Shown here: positions 54,682-63,674 of the stretch, one piece after another
Numbering within the stretch: position 1 is the stretch's first letter
How the letters are laid out: each line of letters starts with the position of its first letter
Source of the DNA: an uncultured Jannaschia sp.
GTDB lineage: Bacteria > Pseudomonadota > Alphaproteobacteria > Rhodobacterales > Rhodobacteraceae
Direction of reading: 5' to 3'
NCBI RefSeq assembly: GCF_947503795.1
Contig: NZ_CANNEZ010000001.1
Location: 1,107,001-1,171,000 of the forward strand
Length of the DNA: 64,000 nucleotides
The notes under the pieces: model-generated
The model's database searches: none
What the model saw: only the letters and a program-made list of their open reading frames with translations
Told to the model about the DNA's origin: nothing
Program-made: the position numbers and the translations under genes

Positions 54682-56180
54682 ATCACGGCCCCGATCTGCC
54701 AGGGGACGAACTCGTAGTCTCCGAGGCCCTGCGCCTCGGATTTCGACATCTCGCCGGAGGCGACGCGCAGGAACATCTCGTAGATCTCGCGCCCCTTCGC
54801 CTCGACCGTGGAACCACCCGTCAGGATGTCGCCGGCGTTGACGTCCATGTCCTCGGGCATCCGGTCGAACAGGGCCTGGTTGGTCGCCACCTTGATCGTC
54901 GGCGCGGGCTTCGAGCCGAAGGCCGAGCCGCGGCCCGTGGTGAAGCACACGAGATTGCAGCCGCCCGCGATCTGGCCGGTGACGCTGGCGGGGTCGTAGC
55001 CGGGGCTGTCCATGAAGGTGAAGCCCTTCGCGCGCACGGGCTCGGCGTATTTGTAGACGCCGGTCAGCGGCGTCGTGCCGCCCTTGGCCGCGGCGCCGAG
55101 CGATTTCTCGAGGATCGTCGTCAGGCCGCCCTTCTTGTTGCCGGGGCTGGGATTGTTGTCCATCGAGCCGCGATTGCGGGAGGTGTAATCCTCCCACCAG
55201 TGGATCAGGCCGACGAGCCGATCTCCAACCTCCCGGCTGGCGGCACGGCGGGTCAGCAGATGCTCGGCGCCGTAGATCTCGGGCGTCTCGGCCAGCACGC
55301 CGGTCCCGCCCTGCGCCACCAGGAGGTCGCAGGCATGGCCCAGCGCCGGGTTGGCGGTGATGCCCGACCAGGCGTCCGAGCCGCCGCATTGCAACGCGAC
55401 CGTGAGGGCGGAGGCGGGGCAGCGTTCGCGCACTGCCTTGTTGGCGATGGGCAGCATCGCGCGGACCTTCTCGATCCCGACCTCGATGGTGCGGCGCAGG
55501 CCCGCGACGTTCTGGATGTTCATGGTCTGGAAGGTCGGTCCCTGCTTCAGGCCATATGCCTCGAGCAGCCAGTCGATCTGGTTCATCTCGCAGCCGAGCC
55601 CGACCATCAGGACGGCGGCGTGGTTGGGATGCTTGGCATATCCCCACATGACGCGCTGCAACGCCTCGAACCCGTCGCCGTCGCCCGCCATGCCGCAGCC
55701 GGTGCCGTGGACGAAGGCGACCACGCCGTCGACATTCGGATAGGCCGCCAGCTCCTCGGGGCCGAAGGCGTCCGCGATCCGACGCGCGGCCGTGGCCGAG
55801 CAGTTCACGCTCGTGACGACGGCCACGTAATTGCGCGTGCCGACGGCGCCGCCGTCGCGCCGATAGCCCATGAAGGTGTCGCCGGTCGCCGGGGGAACGG
55901 GGCGCAGATCGGTCCCGAATTCGTAGGCATGATCGGTCGCTGCGAAGGCGCAATTCTGCGTGTGGACATGCGCGCCCGGCGCGATCTCCTCGCTCGCGTA
56001 GCCGATGATCTGACCGTACTTTCGGATCGCGTCCCCGGTCGCAATCGCCGCCGTCGCGACCTTGTGGCCCGAGGGGATCAGGGCGGCGGCGGTCGTGGTC
56101 TCGACCGTCGTGCCGACCTCCAGCGCGCGGGTGGCGGTGACGACATTGTCGTCGGGCGAGAGGCGGATCACATCGGCCAT
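54678..56180 (-). CDS. UxaA/GarD family dehydratase (altronate dehydratase-like, full length)
   Basis: A 500-residue protein with an N-terminal SAF-type domain (about 1-95) and the UxaA/GarD core. The family segments are GYRRDGGAVGTRNYVAV (about residue 106), HGTGCGMAG, GLGCEMNQ, and GGCNLVCFTTGRGSAFGSK. Studied members dehydrate altronate or galactarate using iron, with metal expected near the GGCN and GTGCG stretches. Full fusion of both parts argues for a complete enzyme. It lies between the PhyH and AroE-like genes and overlaps the latter. Confidence 0.9.
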   Translation of the reverse strand: MADVIRLSPDDNVVTATRALEVGTTVETTTAAALIPSGHKVATAAIATGDAIRKYGQIIGYASEEIAPGAHVHTQNCAFAATDHAYEFGTDLRPVPPATGDTFMGYRRDGGAVGTRNYVAVVTSVNCSATAARRIADAFGPEELAAYPNVDGVVAFVHGTGCGMAGDGDGFEALQRVMWGYAKHPNHAAVLMVGLGCEMNQIDWLLEAYGLKQGPTFQTMNIQNVAGLRRTIEVGIEKVRAMLPIANKAVRERCPASALTVALQCGGSDAWSGITANPALGHACDLLVAQGGTGVLAETPEIYGAEHLLTRRAASREVGDRLVGLIHWWEDYTSRNRGSMDNNPSPGNKKGGLTTILEKSLGAAAKGGTTPLTGVYKYAEPVRAKGFTFMDSPGYDPASVTGQIAGGCNLVCFTTGRGSAFGSKPAPTIKVATNQALFDRMPEDMDVNAGDILTGGSTVEAKGREIYEMFLRVASGEMSKSEAQGLGDYEFVPWQIGAVM

Positions 56181-56184
56181 GACA

Positions 56185-57096
56185 TCAGGCGCAATGCGGG
56201 CTGGTCGAATCCCAGCGGTGGAGCGGAATATGGGCGCGCGCGGCGGCATCCGCGCGGGCCGCGCGCCAGGCGTCACGCTGCGTCTTCCAGTCGGGCGCGG
56301 GCGCGCCGCGCACGGGGAAGGCCGGAAAGTGGGCGCGTCCGGTCGGCTGTCCGGTCCGCTGGTAGCGCAGATCGAAGCTCCAGCGAAAGCCGTCGGTGAC
56401 GTTGTCGCGGGCGGCATGCGGGATCATCGGGTCGAGGAGGACGATGCCCCCCGCGCGCACCGGCAGGGGCAGGGCGCGCGCCTCGTCCAGAAGCTCCGGC
56501 GGGATCGAGGTCTGCTCGAGCGGGCAATGCGGCAGCATGTCCTGATCGGGGTCGAGCGGCAAGGCGACCATGCAGCCGTTCTCGGGCGTTGCATCGGTCA
56601 TCGCGACCCAGATCGTGACCATCTTCGTGTCGTCCGCATCCGCACGGGCCACCGCGCGATCCTGATGCCAGAGCGTGTGGGTGATGTGGGCCGGGGCGCC
56701 CTCGGCCACGGTGACGGCCGGGGGTTTTATGCGCAGGTGCTGGATCGGGTTCGATGTGACCTCGGGGCCGACGATCTGCGCCGCGATCTCGACCAGTGCG
56801 GGCGCGGTCAGGAGCGCGTGGACTGCCGGGCCGTAATGGAACGGCGTGTCGGCCGCGATCCGGTCGCCCGGCAGGGTGATGTCGAGATGCTGGAACCAGT
56901 CGACGCCTGCCTCGTGAACCGCGCGCAACGTCGGAAGGAATCCCCCCCGCCACGCGATCCCTTGGGCCTGCGCGAACTTGCGCAGGACGGTCGCGTATTC
57001 GTCCTCGACCGCATCGCGGAGGTCCTGCGGCACGACATCCTCGACCGCGAGGCATCCGCGGCGTCGGAAGGTGGCGATCTGGGACTTGGTCAGCAT
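56185..57096 (-). CDS. Phytanoyl-CoA dioxygenase (PhyH) family protein
   Basis: A 303-residue Fe(II)/2-oxoglutarate-dependent oxygenase. The metal triad is visible as HQD (WHQDRAV, His and Asp) and the distal His in PMIPHAARDN, with the 2-oxoglutarate-binding arginine probably in FRWSFDLRYQR. No signal peptide. In catabolic clusters such enzymes hydroxylate a substrate or split methyl or phosphonate groups; here the substrate is unknown. It is 4 bases after DctM and 4 bases before the UxaA-type gene. Confidence 0.85.
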   Translation of the reverse strand: MLTKSQIATFRRRGCLAVEDVVPQDLRDAVEDEYATVLRKFAQAQGIAWRGGFLPTLRAVHEAGVDWFQHLDITLPGDRIAADTPFHYGPAVHALLTAPALVEIAAQIVGPEVTSNPIQHLRIKPPAVTVAEGAPAHITHTLWHQDRAVARADADDTKMVTIWVAMTDATPENGCMVALPLDPDQDMLPHCPLEQTSIPPELLDEARALPLPVRAGGIVLLDPMIPHAARDNVTDGFRWSFDLRYQRTGQPTGRAHFPAFPVRGAPAPDWKTQRDAWRAARADAAARAHIPLHRWDSTSPHCA

Positions 57097-57100
57097 CGGG

Positions 57101-58729
57101 TCACTCCAGCAGAAGCGTGACGATCGGCGGCCAGAGCAGCAGCACCGTGAGCGCCAAAAGTTGCAGGCAGATGAACGGCAGGAACCCCTTGAAGATATCG
57201 GTCAGCGATATGTGCGGCGGGGCCACGGACTTGAGGTAGAACGCGGCCGGGCCGAAGGGCGGCGACAGGAAACTCACCTGCATGTTCATACAGAAGAGCA
57301 CCCCGAACCACACGGCCAGATAGCGCGGCTCGACATGGCCGAGAAAGCCGATCTCCTCGATCGGGAGGCGCTGCACGATGGGTAGGAAGACCGGGATGAT
57401 CAGGAGCACGATCCCGACCCAGTCCATGAACGCGCCCATGATCAGCAGGATCAACATCATTACGAGGATGATGCCCATCGTCGGAAGGTCGGCGGCAAGG
57501 ATCAGGTTCGCCACGTAGGTCGGACCGCCCGCGATGGTGTACGCACCCGCGAGCGTCGCCGCGCCGATCGTCACCCAGATGATCGTGCCCGTCGATTTCA
57601 GCGTTCGCAGCAGGCTGTCCCAGACCAGCTCCACGCTCGCCTCACCCCGAAAGACCGAGATCACGAAGACCGCAACGACGCCCATTCCGGCCGCCTCGGT
57701 GATCCCCGAGATGCCGCCGTAGATCGAGCCCATGACGACGCCGATGACCACGACCGGCGCCACGAGGCCCTTGCCCATCTGCCAGCTTGTCTTTGCGCGG
57801 GCGGTGCCGAAGACGAGGAAGATCAGCGCCAGCGCGGCGGCGACGATGACGCCGAGCCAGATGACATGATGCGGCTGGCCCAGCGCGATCGGGTCGACGC
57901 CCTCGAGGACGGCGTTCTGGCCGGTGACGGTGAAGAACGCGGCGCGCAGGAACAGCGCCGTGCCGAAGCCCGCCACGAGGATCGTCAGGAACGACAGGAA
58001 CAGGAGGCGCTTCTCGCCCTTGGGCGGATCGTTGGGGTCCTCGGGCGGCAGGGGCGCCAGCTCGGGGTTCATCCGGGTGCGGACGAAGATGTAGATCATG
58101 ATGAACGCGGCCAACATGAAGCCCGGAACGAAGGCCGCCGTGAAGAGCGCCTTGATCGAGGTCTCGGTGATCAGCCCGAAGATGATGAGCACGATCGAGG
58201 GCGGGATCATCGTCCCGAGGCACCCGCTGGCGCAGATCGTGCCGATGGCGAGGTTCTGGTCATAGCCCAGCCGCAGCATCTGGGGCAGCGCGATCAGGCC
58301 CAGCAGGACGACCTCGCCGCCGATGATGCCCGACATCGCGGCCATGACGACCGCCATGATCGAGGTGACGATGGCGATGCCGCCCCGCGTCCGACTGAGC
58401 CAGACGTTGAGCGACGAGTACATGTCCTTGGCGATGCCCGAGCGCTCCAGAAGCGCGGCCATCAGGATGAAGAGCGGGATCGAGATCAGGACGTAATCGG
58501 TCAGCAGGCCGTATATTCGCTGGGCCAGAATATTGAGCGGCCCGGACCCGAATCGGCCGGTCAGCATGCCCTCGCCGAACTCCCATGGTGCGGTCAGCAG
58601 CGCAGGCTCGAACCGCATCACGAGGACGAGCACGGCCAGCACGGCCGAAGCCAGCCCCAGCGGCATCCCGATCGCCAGAAGCAGCATCAGCGCTACCAGC
58701 AAGACCAGGGAAATCGTTCCGACGTCCAT
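57101..58729 (-). CDS. TRAP transporter large permease DctM
   Basis: The large membrane subunit that carries out sodium-coupled uptake in TRAP transporters. At 542 residues it is about 100 longer than usual DctM, with an extra hydrophilic and hydrophobic insert around 215-330 (PELAPLPPEDPNDPPKGEKR, then further helices). Family hallmarks are SIPLFILMAALLERSG, SGCLGTMIPPSIVLIIFG and the C-terminal FLSPPFGPAAFYLKSV. It is 40 bases downstream of the small subunit gene and 4 bases before PhyH. Confidence 0.9.
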   Translation of the reverse strand: MDVGTISLVLLVALMLLLAIGMPLGLASAVLAVLVLVMRFEPALLTAPWEFGEGMLTGRFGSGPLNILAQRIYGLLTDYVLISIPLFILMAALLERSGIAKDMYSSLNVWLSRTRGGIAIVTSIMAVVMAAMSGIIGGEVVLLGLIALPQMLRLGYDQNLAIGTICASGCLGTMIPPSIVLIIFGLITETSIKALFTAAFVPGFMLAAFIMIYIFVRTRMNPELAPLPPEDPNDPPKGEKRLLFLSFLTILVAGFGTALFLRAAFFTVTGQNAVLEGVDPIALGQPHHVIWLGVIVAAALALIFLVFGTARAKTSWQMGKGLVAPVVVIGVVMGSIYGGISGITEAAGMGVVAVFVISVFRGEASVELVWDSLLRTLKSTGTIIWVTIGAATLAGAYTIAGGPTYVANLILAADLPTMGIILVMMLILLIMGAFMDWVGIVLLIIPVFLPIVQRLPIEEIGFLGHVEPRYLAVWFGVLFCMNMQVSFLSPPFGPAAFYLKSVAPPHISLTDIFKGFLPFICLQLLALTVLLLWPPIVTLLLE

Positions 58730-58769
58730 TCCGTTTCTCCCTCAAGGATGCCCCGTTCGGGGTCTGTCG

Positions 58770-59618
58770 TTATTCGCCGCCGACCTGACGGCGCAGCCGC
58801 TCGATCTCGTCCGGGTCGATGTCGTCCGCCGCGGTGTGGATCACCGGTTCCTTGTTCCAGTCGCGGATCAGGTTCGCGATGGCCTGCAGCGCCACGAAGG
58901 TGACAACCAGCAGGATCATCGGCTTGAGCGTCGCGGGGATCGGCGGGTCGAAGGCGGTGCCGAACGTCTCCCAGCGGGCGAATTTCTGCGTCGCCTCGCC
59001 GTAGCCGCCCCAGAACAGGAAGAAGGCGAAGACCACGATCAGAATCGTCGAGATCACGTCGCAGGTCCGCTGGAGCCAGCGCGGCAGGATGTCGTAGAGC
59101 AGGAAGATCCGGATATGGGACCGCTGTTGCATCGCGTAGAGGCCCGACAGGATGAACACGAACCCCGCCATCCAGAGCGTCATCTCGTTGGCCCAGAGCG
59201 TCGGCTTCTCGAAGACGTAGCGAAGCACGACCTCGTAGACCATGACGCAGACCATCGCGGCGATGATGATCATGGTGATGCGACCGACGAAGACCGACAG
59301 GCGGTCCGCGATGCCCCATTCCTCGTATTCGTTATGCGCCCGTCGCACGGTCATGACGCCCAGCACGAAGAAGGCGGCGGCCGCGACGGCGGCCAGCCAA
59401 TCGATCGCCGAGGCCGCATCATAGCGACGCGCCAACGCGTCCACGGTCGGGCCGGGATCGGAGAAGATCATCAGGAAGGCCGGCATCCGCCACATCGCCC
59501 AACCTGCCGCGAGGCAGAAGAGGATCGGCATGAGCACCTGCAGCGGCCCCGGCACGACCTGCGGCGCGGCGCCCCCGGTCTCGTAGAATGTCGCGTCCTG
59601 TGCGGCGTCCTTGGTCAT
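58770..59618 (-). CDS. TRAP transporter small permease DctQ (extended)
   Basis: The small membrane subunit of the TRAP transporter. Usual DctQ proteins have about 160-200 residues and four helices; this one has 282 residues and an N-terminal extension of about 100 residues with extra hydrophobic segments. The core has VLRYVFEKPTLWANEMTLWM (about residue 142), the conserved family segment. It precedes DctM by 40 bases and follows the enolase-type gene by 9. Confidence 0.85.
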   Translation of the reverse strand: MTKDAAQDATFYETGGAAPQVVPGPLQVLMPILFCLAAGWAMWRMPAFLMIFSDPGPTVDALARRYDAASAIDWLAAVAAAAFFVLGVMTVRRAHNEYEEWGIADRLSVFVGRITMIIIAAMVCVMVYEVVLRYVFEKPTLWANEMTLWMAGFVFILSGLYAMQQRSHIRIFLLYDILPRWLQRTCDVISTILIVVFAFFLFWGGYGEATQKFARWETFGTAFDPPIPATLKPMILLVVTFVALQAIANLIRDWNKEPVIHTAADDIDPDEIERLRRQVGGE

Positions 59619-59627
59619 CGGGGCCTC

Positions 59628-60797
59628 CTAGCGGTCGATGCGGTGGCGGTTGAGGAAATCGGGGTCGGGCACCACGCCCAGCCCCGGTCGATCCGGGAGC
59701 GCGACCGTCCCGTTATTGGCGGCGACCTGGCCCTGGATGTCCAGCGCTTCGGTCAGCATCTCGTCGCGAAACCAGTTCTCGGTCGTGTCGAATTCCAGCC
59801 ACGGCTCTCGCGGGTGCAGGCCGCCGGGCAGGGGTGGCATCGCGGCCAGAAGCTGCATGTTGGTCGCGACGGCGATGGCGCTGCCCCAGACATGGTTCAC
59901 GACGGGCACGTGATGCGCGTGGCAGAGCGCCAAGACGCGAAGGTATTCGCTGATCCCGCCCAGCGCGCAGACCTCGGGTTGCGCGATCGAGAGCCCGCCC
60001 GAGGCCAGTAGGTCGCGCCAGCCCCAGCGCGTGTATTCCGCCTCGCCCCCGGCGATCCGCGTCCGCAGCGTCCGGCGGAGCGTGGCATAGCCTTCGCGGT
60101 CCTCGGGGGCGACCGGCTCCTCGAACCAGTAGGCGCCGAGGTCGTCCAGCGCCCGCCCGACTTCCAGCGCGTCGTTCACGTCGTAGGCGTGGTTGGCGTC
60201 GACCATGACGTCGAACCCGTCGCCCACGCCGCGGCGCACGGCCTCGGCCAGCCGGATGTCGTCTCGGACGCCGAGCCCCACCTTCATCTTGGTCGCACGG
60301 AAGCCCGTGTCCCGGATCGCCGCCGCCTCGTCCGCGAAGCGCTCGGCCAGCTCCCCGACGGGCTCGGGGCGCAGCATCATGCCGTAGCCGTAGACGCCCA
60401 CGCGGTCGCGGTGCCGTCCACCGATCAGCCGTGAGATCGACAGCCCCGCCGCCTGTCCGGTGATGTCCCAGAGCGCGATATCGACGCCGGACAGGGCCTG
60501 GATCGGCATCCCCTTCTGCCCGTGGTCGCGCAGGAGGTTGTAGACCCTATGCCAGCACACGTCCCGGTCGCGCGGGTCCATGCCCATGATCATCGGCGCG
60601 ATGACGCCCTCGACGATGCCTGCGTTGGCTGTCGCGACCGCGCCCGGCCCGAAGCACTCGCCCCAGCCAGTCAGGCCCTCGTCGGTCGAGACCTCGACCA
60701 GATGGGCCGTGCGTTTGGAATAATACTGCTGCGAATAGCCCAGCGTCTCGGGCATGTCGCAGGACAGGACGTGGGACCGGACGCCGGTGATCTTCAT
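59628..60797 (-). CDS. Mandelate racemase/muconate lactonising enzyme family protein
   Basis: A 389-residue enolase-superfamily enzyme. The lid domain leads to a barrel with the KxK base (ATKMKVGLGV), the metal ligands Asp (VMVDANHAYD), Glu (WFEEPVAPED) and Glu (AGGEAEYTR), and the His of the second base at PVVNHVWGSA. In mandelate racemase the His partner is the Asp of the PD motif near GGIS; here the motif reads QPEVCALGGIS, so Glu replaces it. Enzymes of this group dehydrate acid sugars or epimerise hydroxyacids. It lies between the TRAP binding-protein gene and dctQ, with 92 and 9 bases. Confidence 0.87.
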   Translation of the reverse strand: MKITGVRSHVLSCDMPETLGYSQQYYSKRTAHLVEVSTDEGLTGWGECFGPGAVATANAGIVEGVIAPMIMGMDPRDRDVCWHRVYNLLRDHGQKGMPIQALSGVDIALWDITGQAAGLSISRLIGGRHRDRVGVYGYGMMLRPEPVGELAERFADEAAAIRDTGFRATKMKVGLGVRDDIRLAEAVRRGVGDGFDVMVDANHAYDVNDALEVGRALDDLGAYWFEEPVAPEDREGYATLRRTLRTRIAGGEAEYTRWGWRDLLASGGLSIAQPEVCALGGISEYLRVLALCHAHHVPVVNHVWGSAIAVATNMQLLAAMPPLPGGLHPREPWLEFDTTENWFRDEMLTEALDIQGQVAANNGTVALPDRPGLGVVPDPDFLNRHRIDR

Positions 60798-60836
60798 GAT
60801 CCGCGCGCCCCCCGTCGCCCTTGGATCGTCTGGAGT

Positions 60837-60866
60837 GGCGCGGCCCCGGATGGCCGGGACCGCGCC
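60837..60866 (-). other. 13-bp RNA hairpin between the TRAP binding-protein gene and the next gene
   Basis: On the minus strand GGCGCGGTCCCGG and CCGGGGCCGCGCC pair fully (one G-U) around a CCAT loop, 24 bases after the dctP-type stop codon. There is no T run. Such elements after solute-binding-protein genes commonly protect the upstream message or reduce read-through, so the binding protein is made in excess over the membrane subunits. Confidence 0.7.
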
Positions 60867-60889
60867 GATGTTCTAAGCTGTGCGGCGGA

Positions 60890-61903
60890 TCACTCCTGCA
60901 CGAGACCCAGCTGGCGCAGGTAGCCCATGTGGCTCTCGACCAGCGCCTCGGCCTCGGGGGTCGTGGCGTATTCGGGCCAGGTTTCCTGCGCGGCCTTGCG
61001 GAACGCGGTCAGGTCCTCGTCCGACCAGGTGTGCAGCGTGATGCCGTTGGCCTCCAGCTCGGCGGCGGCCTCGGCATTGGCGCGCTCGAACTTCATCGCG
61101 GTGCGCAGGCTCAGCGCTTCCATGGCCGTGTTCATGATCGCCTTGTGATGCTCGGGCATCGCGTCATAGACGGCCTTGTTGCACGCCAGGTGGTCCGACG
61201 GCATCGAGTGGAAGCCGGGGAAGGTCGCGTGGCTTGCGATGTCGTAGAGGCCCAGTCCGACGTTGTTGGCCAGCGCCGATGCGTCGGCCCCGTCGATGAT
61301 CCCGGTTTCGAGCGCGGTGAAGATCTCGGTGAAGTCCATCACGATGGGCGAGGCGCCGAGCTTGGCGAAGATGTCCGTCTCCATCCCCGGAGGCGAGCGG
61401 AACTTCCAGTCCTGCAGGTCGGCGAGACCGGCGAGTGGCTTCGTCGAGCTGAGCGATTCCTGGCCGGGAACCCACCAGCCGATCAGCTGCATGTCGTAGC
61501 TGTTGTAGAGGTTCTGCGCGGCTTCCATGCCGCCGCCCTCATAAAGCCAGGTCAGCTGCTGGATGGGCGTGTCGTAGCCGCCCATGATGTCACCGACGAA
61601 CTGGAACGCGGGGTTCTTGCCGGTCTGGTAGCCGCCGCCCGTCATGTCGCAATCGAGGATGCCCGTCGCCGCCGCGTCGAAGGTCTCGACCGACTTGACG
61701 ACCGACGAGCTGTAGAACGGCTCGACCACGATCTCGCCGTTGGACATGGCCTGGATCGTCTCGAAATAGCCGGTCGCCAGCTCGCCCATCGGCGTCTCGG
61801 GGGCGTGGTGCGTCTGGATGCGCAGCGTCGTGGTCTGGGCCATTGCCGCGCCGGTCAGCGCCGTGGTGGCGGCCGCGAGCGCGGCCAGCGTAAGGGTTTT
61901 CAT
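60890..61903 (-). CDS. TRAP transporter solute-binding protein (DctP family)
   Basis: A 337-residue periplasmic binding protein that captures the substrate of the TRAP transporter. The signal peptide is MKTLTLAALAAATTALTGAAMA, with AMA just before the mature Gln (longer than 20 residues, so given here as its first 18, MKTLTLAALAAATTALTG, and the cleavage site AMAQ). DctP-type stretches are KFRSPPGMETDIFAKLGASP with the arginine that normally pairs with the substrate carboxylate, then PIVMDFTEIFTALETGIIDG. The carboxylate-binding arginine suggests an organic acid. It heads the minus-strand operon and is divergent from the GntR gene. Confidence 0.92.
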   Translation of the reverse strand: MKTLTLAALAAATTALTGAAMAQTTTLRIQTHHAPETPMGELATGYFETIQAMSNGEIVVEPFYSSSVVKSVETFDAAATGILDCDMTGGGYQTGKNPAFQFVGDIMGGYDTPIQQLTWLYEGGGMEAAQNLYNSYDMQLIGWWVPGQESLSSTKPLAGLADLQDWKFRSPPGMETDIFAKLGASPIVMDFTEIFTALETGIIDGADASALANNVGLGLYDIASHATFPGFHSMPSDHLACNKAVYDAMPEHHKAIMNTAMEALSLRTAMKFERANAEAAAELEANGITLHTWSDEDLTAFRKAAQETWPEYATTPEAEALVESHMGYLRQLGLVQE

Positions 61904-62031
61904 CGTGATCCTCCCATTGATCGGTCGCCCCTGCCGGCCCCTTCGGGGCTCCCTTCGGAGGGGTGCGGGTCCGACCCTAACAAGCCCGCCCGTCAGCGCA
62001 AACAAAAAATGAAAATCCGTGGACAAGCGAG

Positions 62032-62051
62032 ATTTTGGAGAATATCAAAAT
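62032..62051. promoter_or_regulatory. Candidate GntR operator
   Basis: ATTTTG and CAAAAT form an inverted repeat with 8 bases between them, in an AT-rich patch 24 bases before the GntR start codon and opposite the dctP-type promoter. Such a site could let the regulator control both itself and the TRAP operon. Confidence 0.45.
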
Positions 62052-62074
62052 TATGGAAGGGGGATGTCAGGCCG

Positions 62075-62731
62075 ATGCCCGACACGAAATCACGAACCGA
62101 TACGCCCGCGATCTATGCGGAATTGCAGCATCGCCTGCTGACGGGTGGATTCGTCCCCGGCGACAAGATCATGTCCGGTCCGCTGGCGCAGGAGTTCGGC
62201 TGTTCGGCCAACACCGTGCGCGACGTGCTCCTGCAACTCTCCAAGGTCGGGCTCGTGGATTTCGCGATCCAGCGCGGGTTCCGCGCCCGCCAGGTCAGCC
62301 GCGAGCGGCGCTCCGACATCGCGCGCTTCCGCGTCCTGCTGGAGCAGGAGGGGGCCGTCCGTTCGATGCGCAACGGCGGCCTGACCTGGGAGGCGAGCCT
62401 GACCGCGGCCCATCACAGCCTCGTCCACATCGAGAACCAGATCGCACGCGCGGGTGACGGTGCGCCCATCGTCGGCATCTGGTCGGATGCCGAGCTGACC
62501 TTCCACCGCACGCTGATCTCGGAATGCGCGCTGCCACCGCTGATCGAGACCTTCGAGAGCGTCTACATGCAGTTCCGCCAGCAGATGGTGGGGCTCGAGA
62601 ACAATTGCGTGCCCGACTACTTCCACCAGATCATCGCGCATCATCAGCTTATCATGGACGCGGCACTCTCGGGAGACGAGGCGCGTCTGCGCCGCGAGAT
62701 CGAGCATCACCAGGCGCGGCATTTCCTGTGA
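62075..62731 (+). CDS. GntR family transcriptional regulator (FadR/VanR subgroup)
   Basis: A 218-residue regulator. The N-terminal winged helix-turn-helix is IYAELQHRLLTGGFVPGDKI, followed by LAQEFGCSANTVRDVLLQLS and GLVDFAIQRGFRARQVS. The C-terminal domain is all-helical, of the FCD type, with the metal-binding His/Asp residues typical of that domain (for example DAELTFHRTLI and IIAHHQLIMDAAL). It is divergent from the TRAP operon, 171 bases apart, and very probably its regulator, responding to the transported acid or an intermediate. Confidence 0.9.
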   Translation: MPDTKSRTDTPAIYAELQHRLLTGGFVPGDKIMSGPLAQEFGCSANTVRDVLLQLSKVGLVDFAIQRGFRARQVSRERRSDIARFRVLLEQEGAVRSMRNGGLTWEASLTAAHHSLVHIENQIARAGDGAPIVGIWSDAELTFHRTLISECALPPLIETFESVYMQFRQQMVGLENNCVPDYFHQIIAHHQLIMDAALSGDEARLRREIEHHQARHFL

Positions 62732-62748
62732 CTGCCGCGCGGCCCGGC

Positions 62749-63609
62749 TCAGATCCCGTTGCGACGCCGAAGCTCGAGGTAAAGCGCCGAGTGATCCATG
62801 TCGGCGCCGTCCATCTCGTCGCGCAGCACCTTGAACCGGTCGTTGACCGCGGTCACCGCTGGCAATTCAAGGCCGAGCGTCCCGGCCTCGCCCAGCACGT
62901 TGTTGAGGTCCTTGATCTGGAACTTGGTCAGCCCGCCGGGGACGAAATTGCCCTCGGTCATGCGCGCGCCATGCTGTTGCAGGATGACGCTGTCGGCGAA
63001 TCCGCCCTTGAGGGCCTGACGCACGGCCGCCGGGTCGGCGCCACCGCGCTCCAGCAGAAGCATCGCCTCGGCCACCGCGCCGATGGTGCAGGCGACGATG
63101 GCCTGATTGGCGAGCTTGGCCAGCTGCCCCGCGCCCACGGGCCCGACATGAACCGGCGTTCCGAGATCGGCCAGCACCGCCTTCACCGCGTCGAAATGCG
63201 CCGCGTCGCCGCCCGCCATGATCGCCAGCGTCGCGCCCTCGGCGCCCTTGGTGCCGCCGGAGACCGGCGCGTCAACATAGCCCATGCCTCGCTCGGCGAA
63301 GCGCGCGCCGTGATCCCGTGCTTCCTCGGGCTTGATCGACCCCATTTCGACCCAGATTGCACCCACGGCGAAGGCGTCCATCGCATCCGACTGTACCCGG
63401 TCCGAGGTCGCGCCGTCCGACAGCATCGAGATCACGATCGCCTTCCCCGCCACGGCCACGGCCGGGCTTTCGGCGACGGTCGCACCTTCGATTGCGCGGG
63501 CCTTTTCGGGCGAGCGGTTCCAGACGGTGACGTCATGGCCCGCGGCGATAAGGTTGCGGGCCATCGGAGCGCCCATCAGGCCGGTTCCGAGCAATGCGAG
63601 CGGGATCAT
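62749..63609 (-). CDS. NAD(P)-dependent beta-hydroxyacid dehydrogenase (3-hydroxyisobutyrate dehydrogenase-like)
   Basis: A 286-residue member of the same family as the gene at 52950. The dinucleotide fold is LLGTGLMGAPMARNL, the substrate loop is DAPVSGGTKGAEGA and the catalytic lysine is in GAGQLAKLANQ. The sequence is closer to tartronate-semialdehyde and 3-hydroxyisobutyrate type enzymes than to the other copy. The start at 63609 (MIPLALLGTG) is chosen because the nucleotide fold begins there. It is convergent with the GntR gene and divergent from the SDR gene. Confidence 0.9.
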   Translation of the reverse strand: MIPLALLGTGLMGAPMARNLIAAGHDVTVWNRSPEKARAIEGATVAESPAVAVAGKAIVISMLSDGATSDRVQSDAMDAFAVGAIWVEMGSIKPEEARDHGARFAERGMGYVDAPVSGGTKGAEGATLAIMAGGDAAHFDAVKAVLADLGTPVHVGPVGAGQLAKLANQAIVACTIGAVAEAMLLLERGGADPAAVRQALKGGFADSVILQQHGARMTEGNFVPGGLTKFQIKDLNNVLGEAGTLGLELPAVTAVNDRFKVLRDEMDGADMDHSALYLELRRRNGI

Positions 63610-63674
63610 GGGTCTCTCCGTGTTTGCGCTCACGGTAGAAACGAAATAGCCCCAGATACAACCGGGAGAGTGAC

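Noticed and set aside
60821-62074. Long plus-strand open frame joined to the GntR gene
   Set aside because: The first 418 codons are antisense to the TRAP binding-protein gene. GntR homology starts only at 62075, and the palindromic site and the divergent promoter must lie before it.
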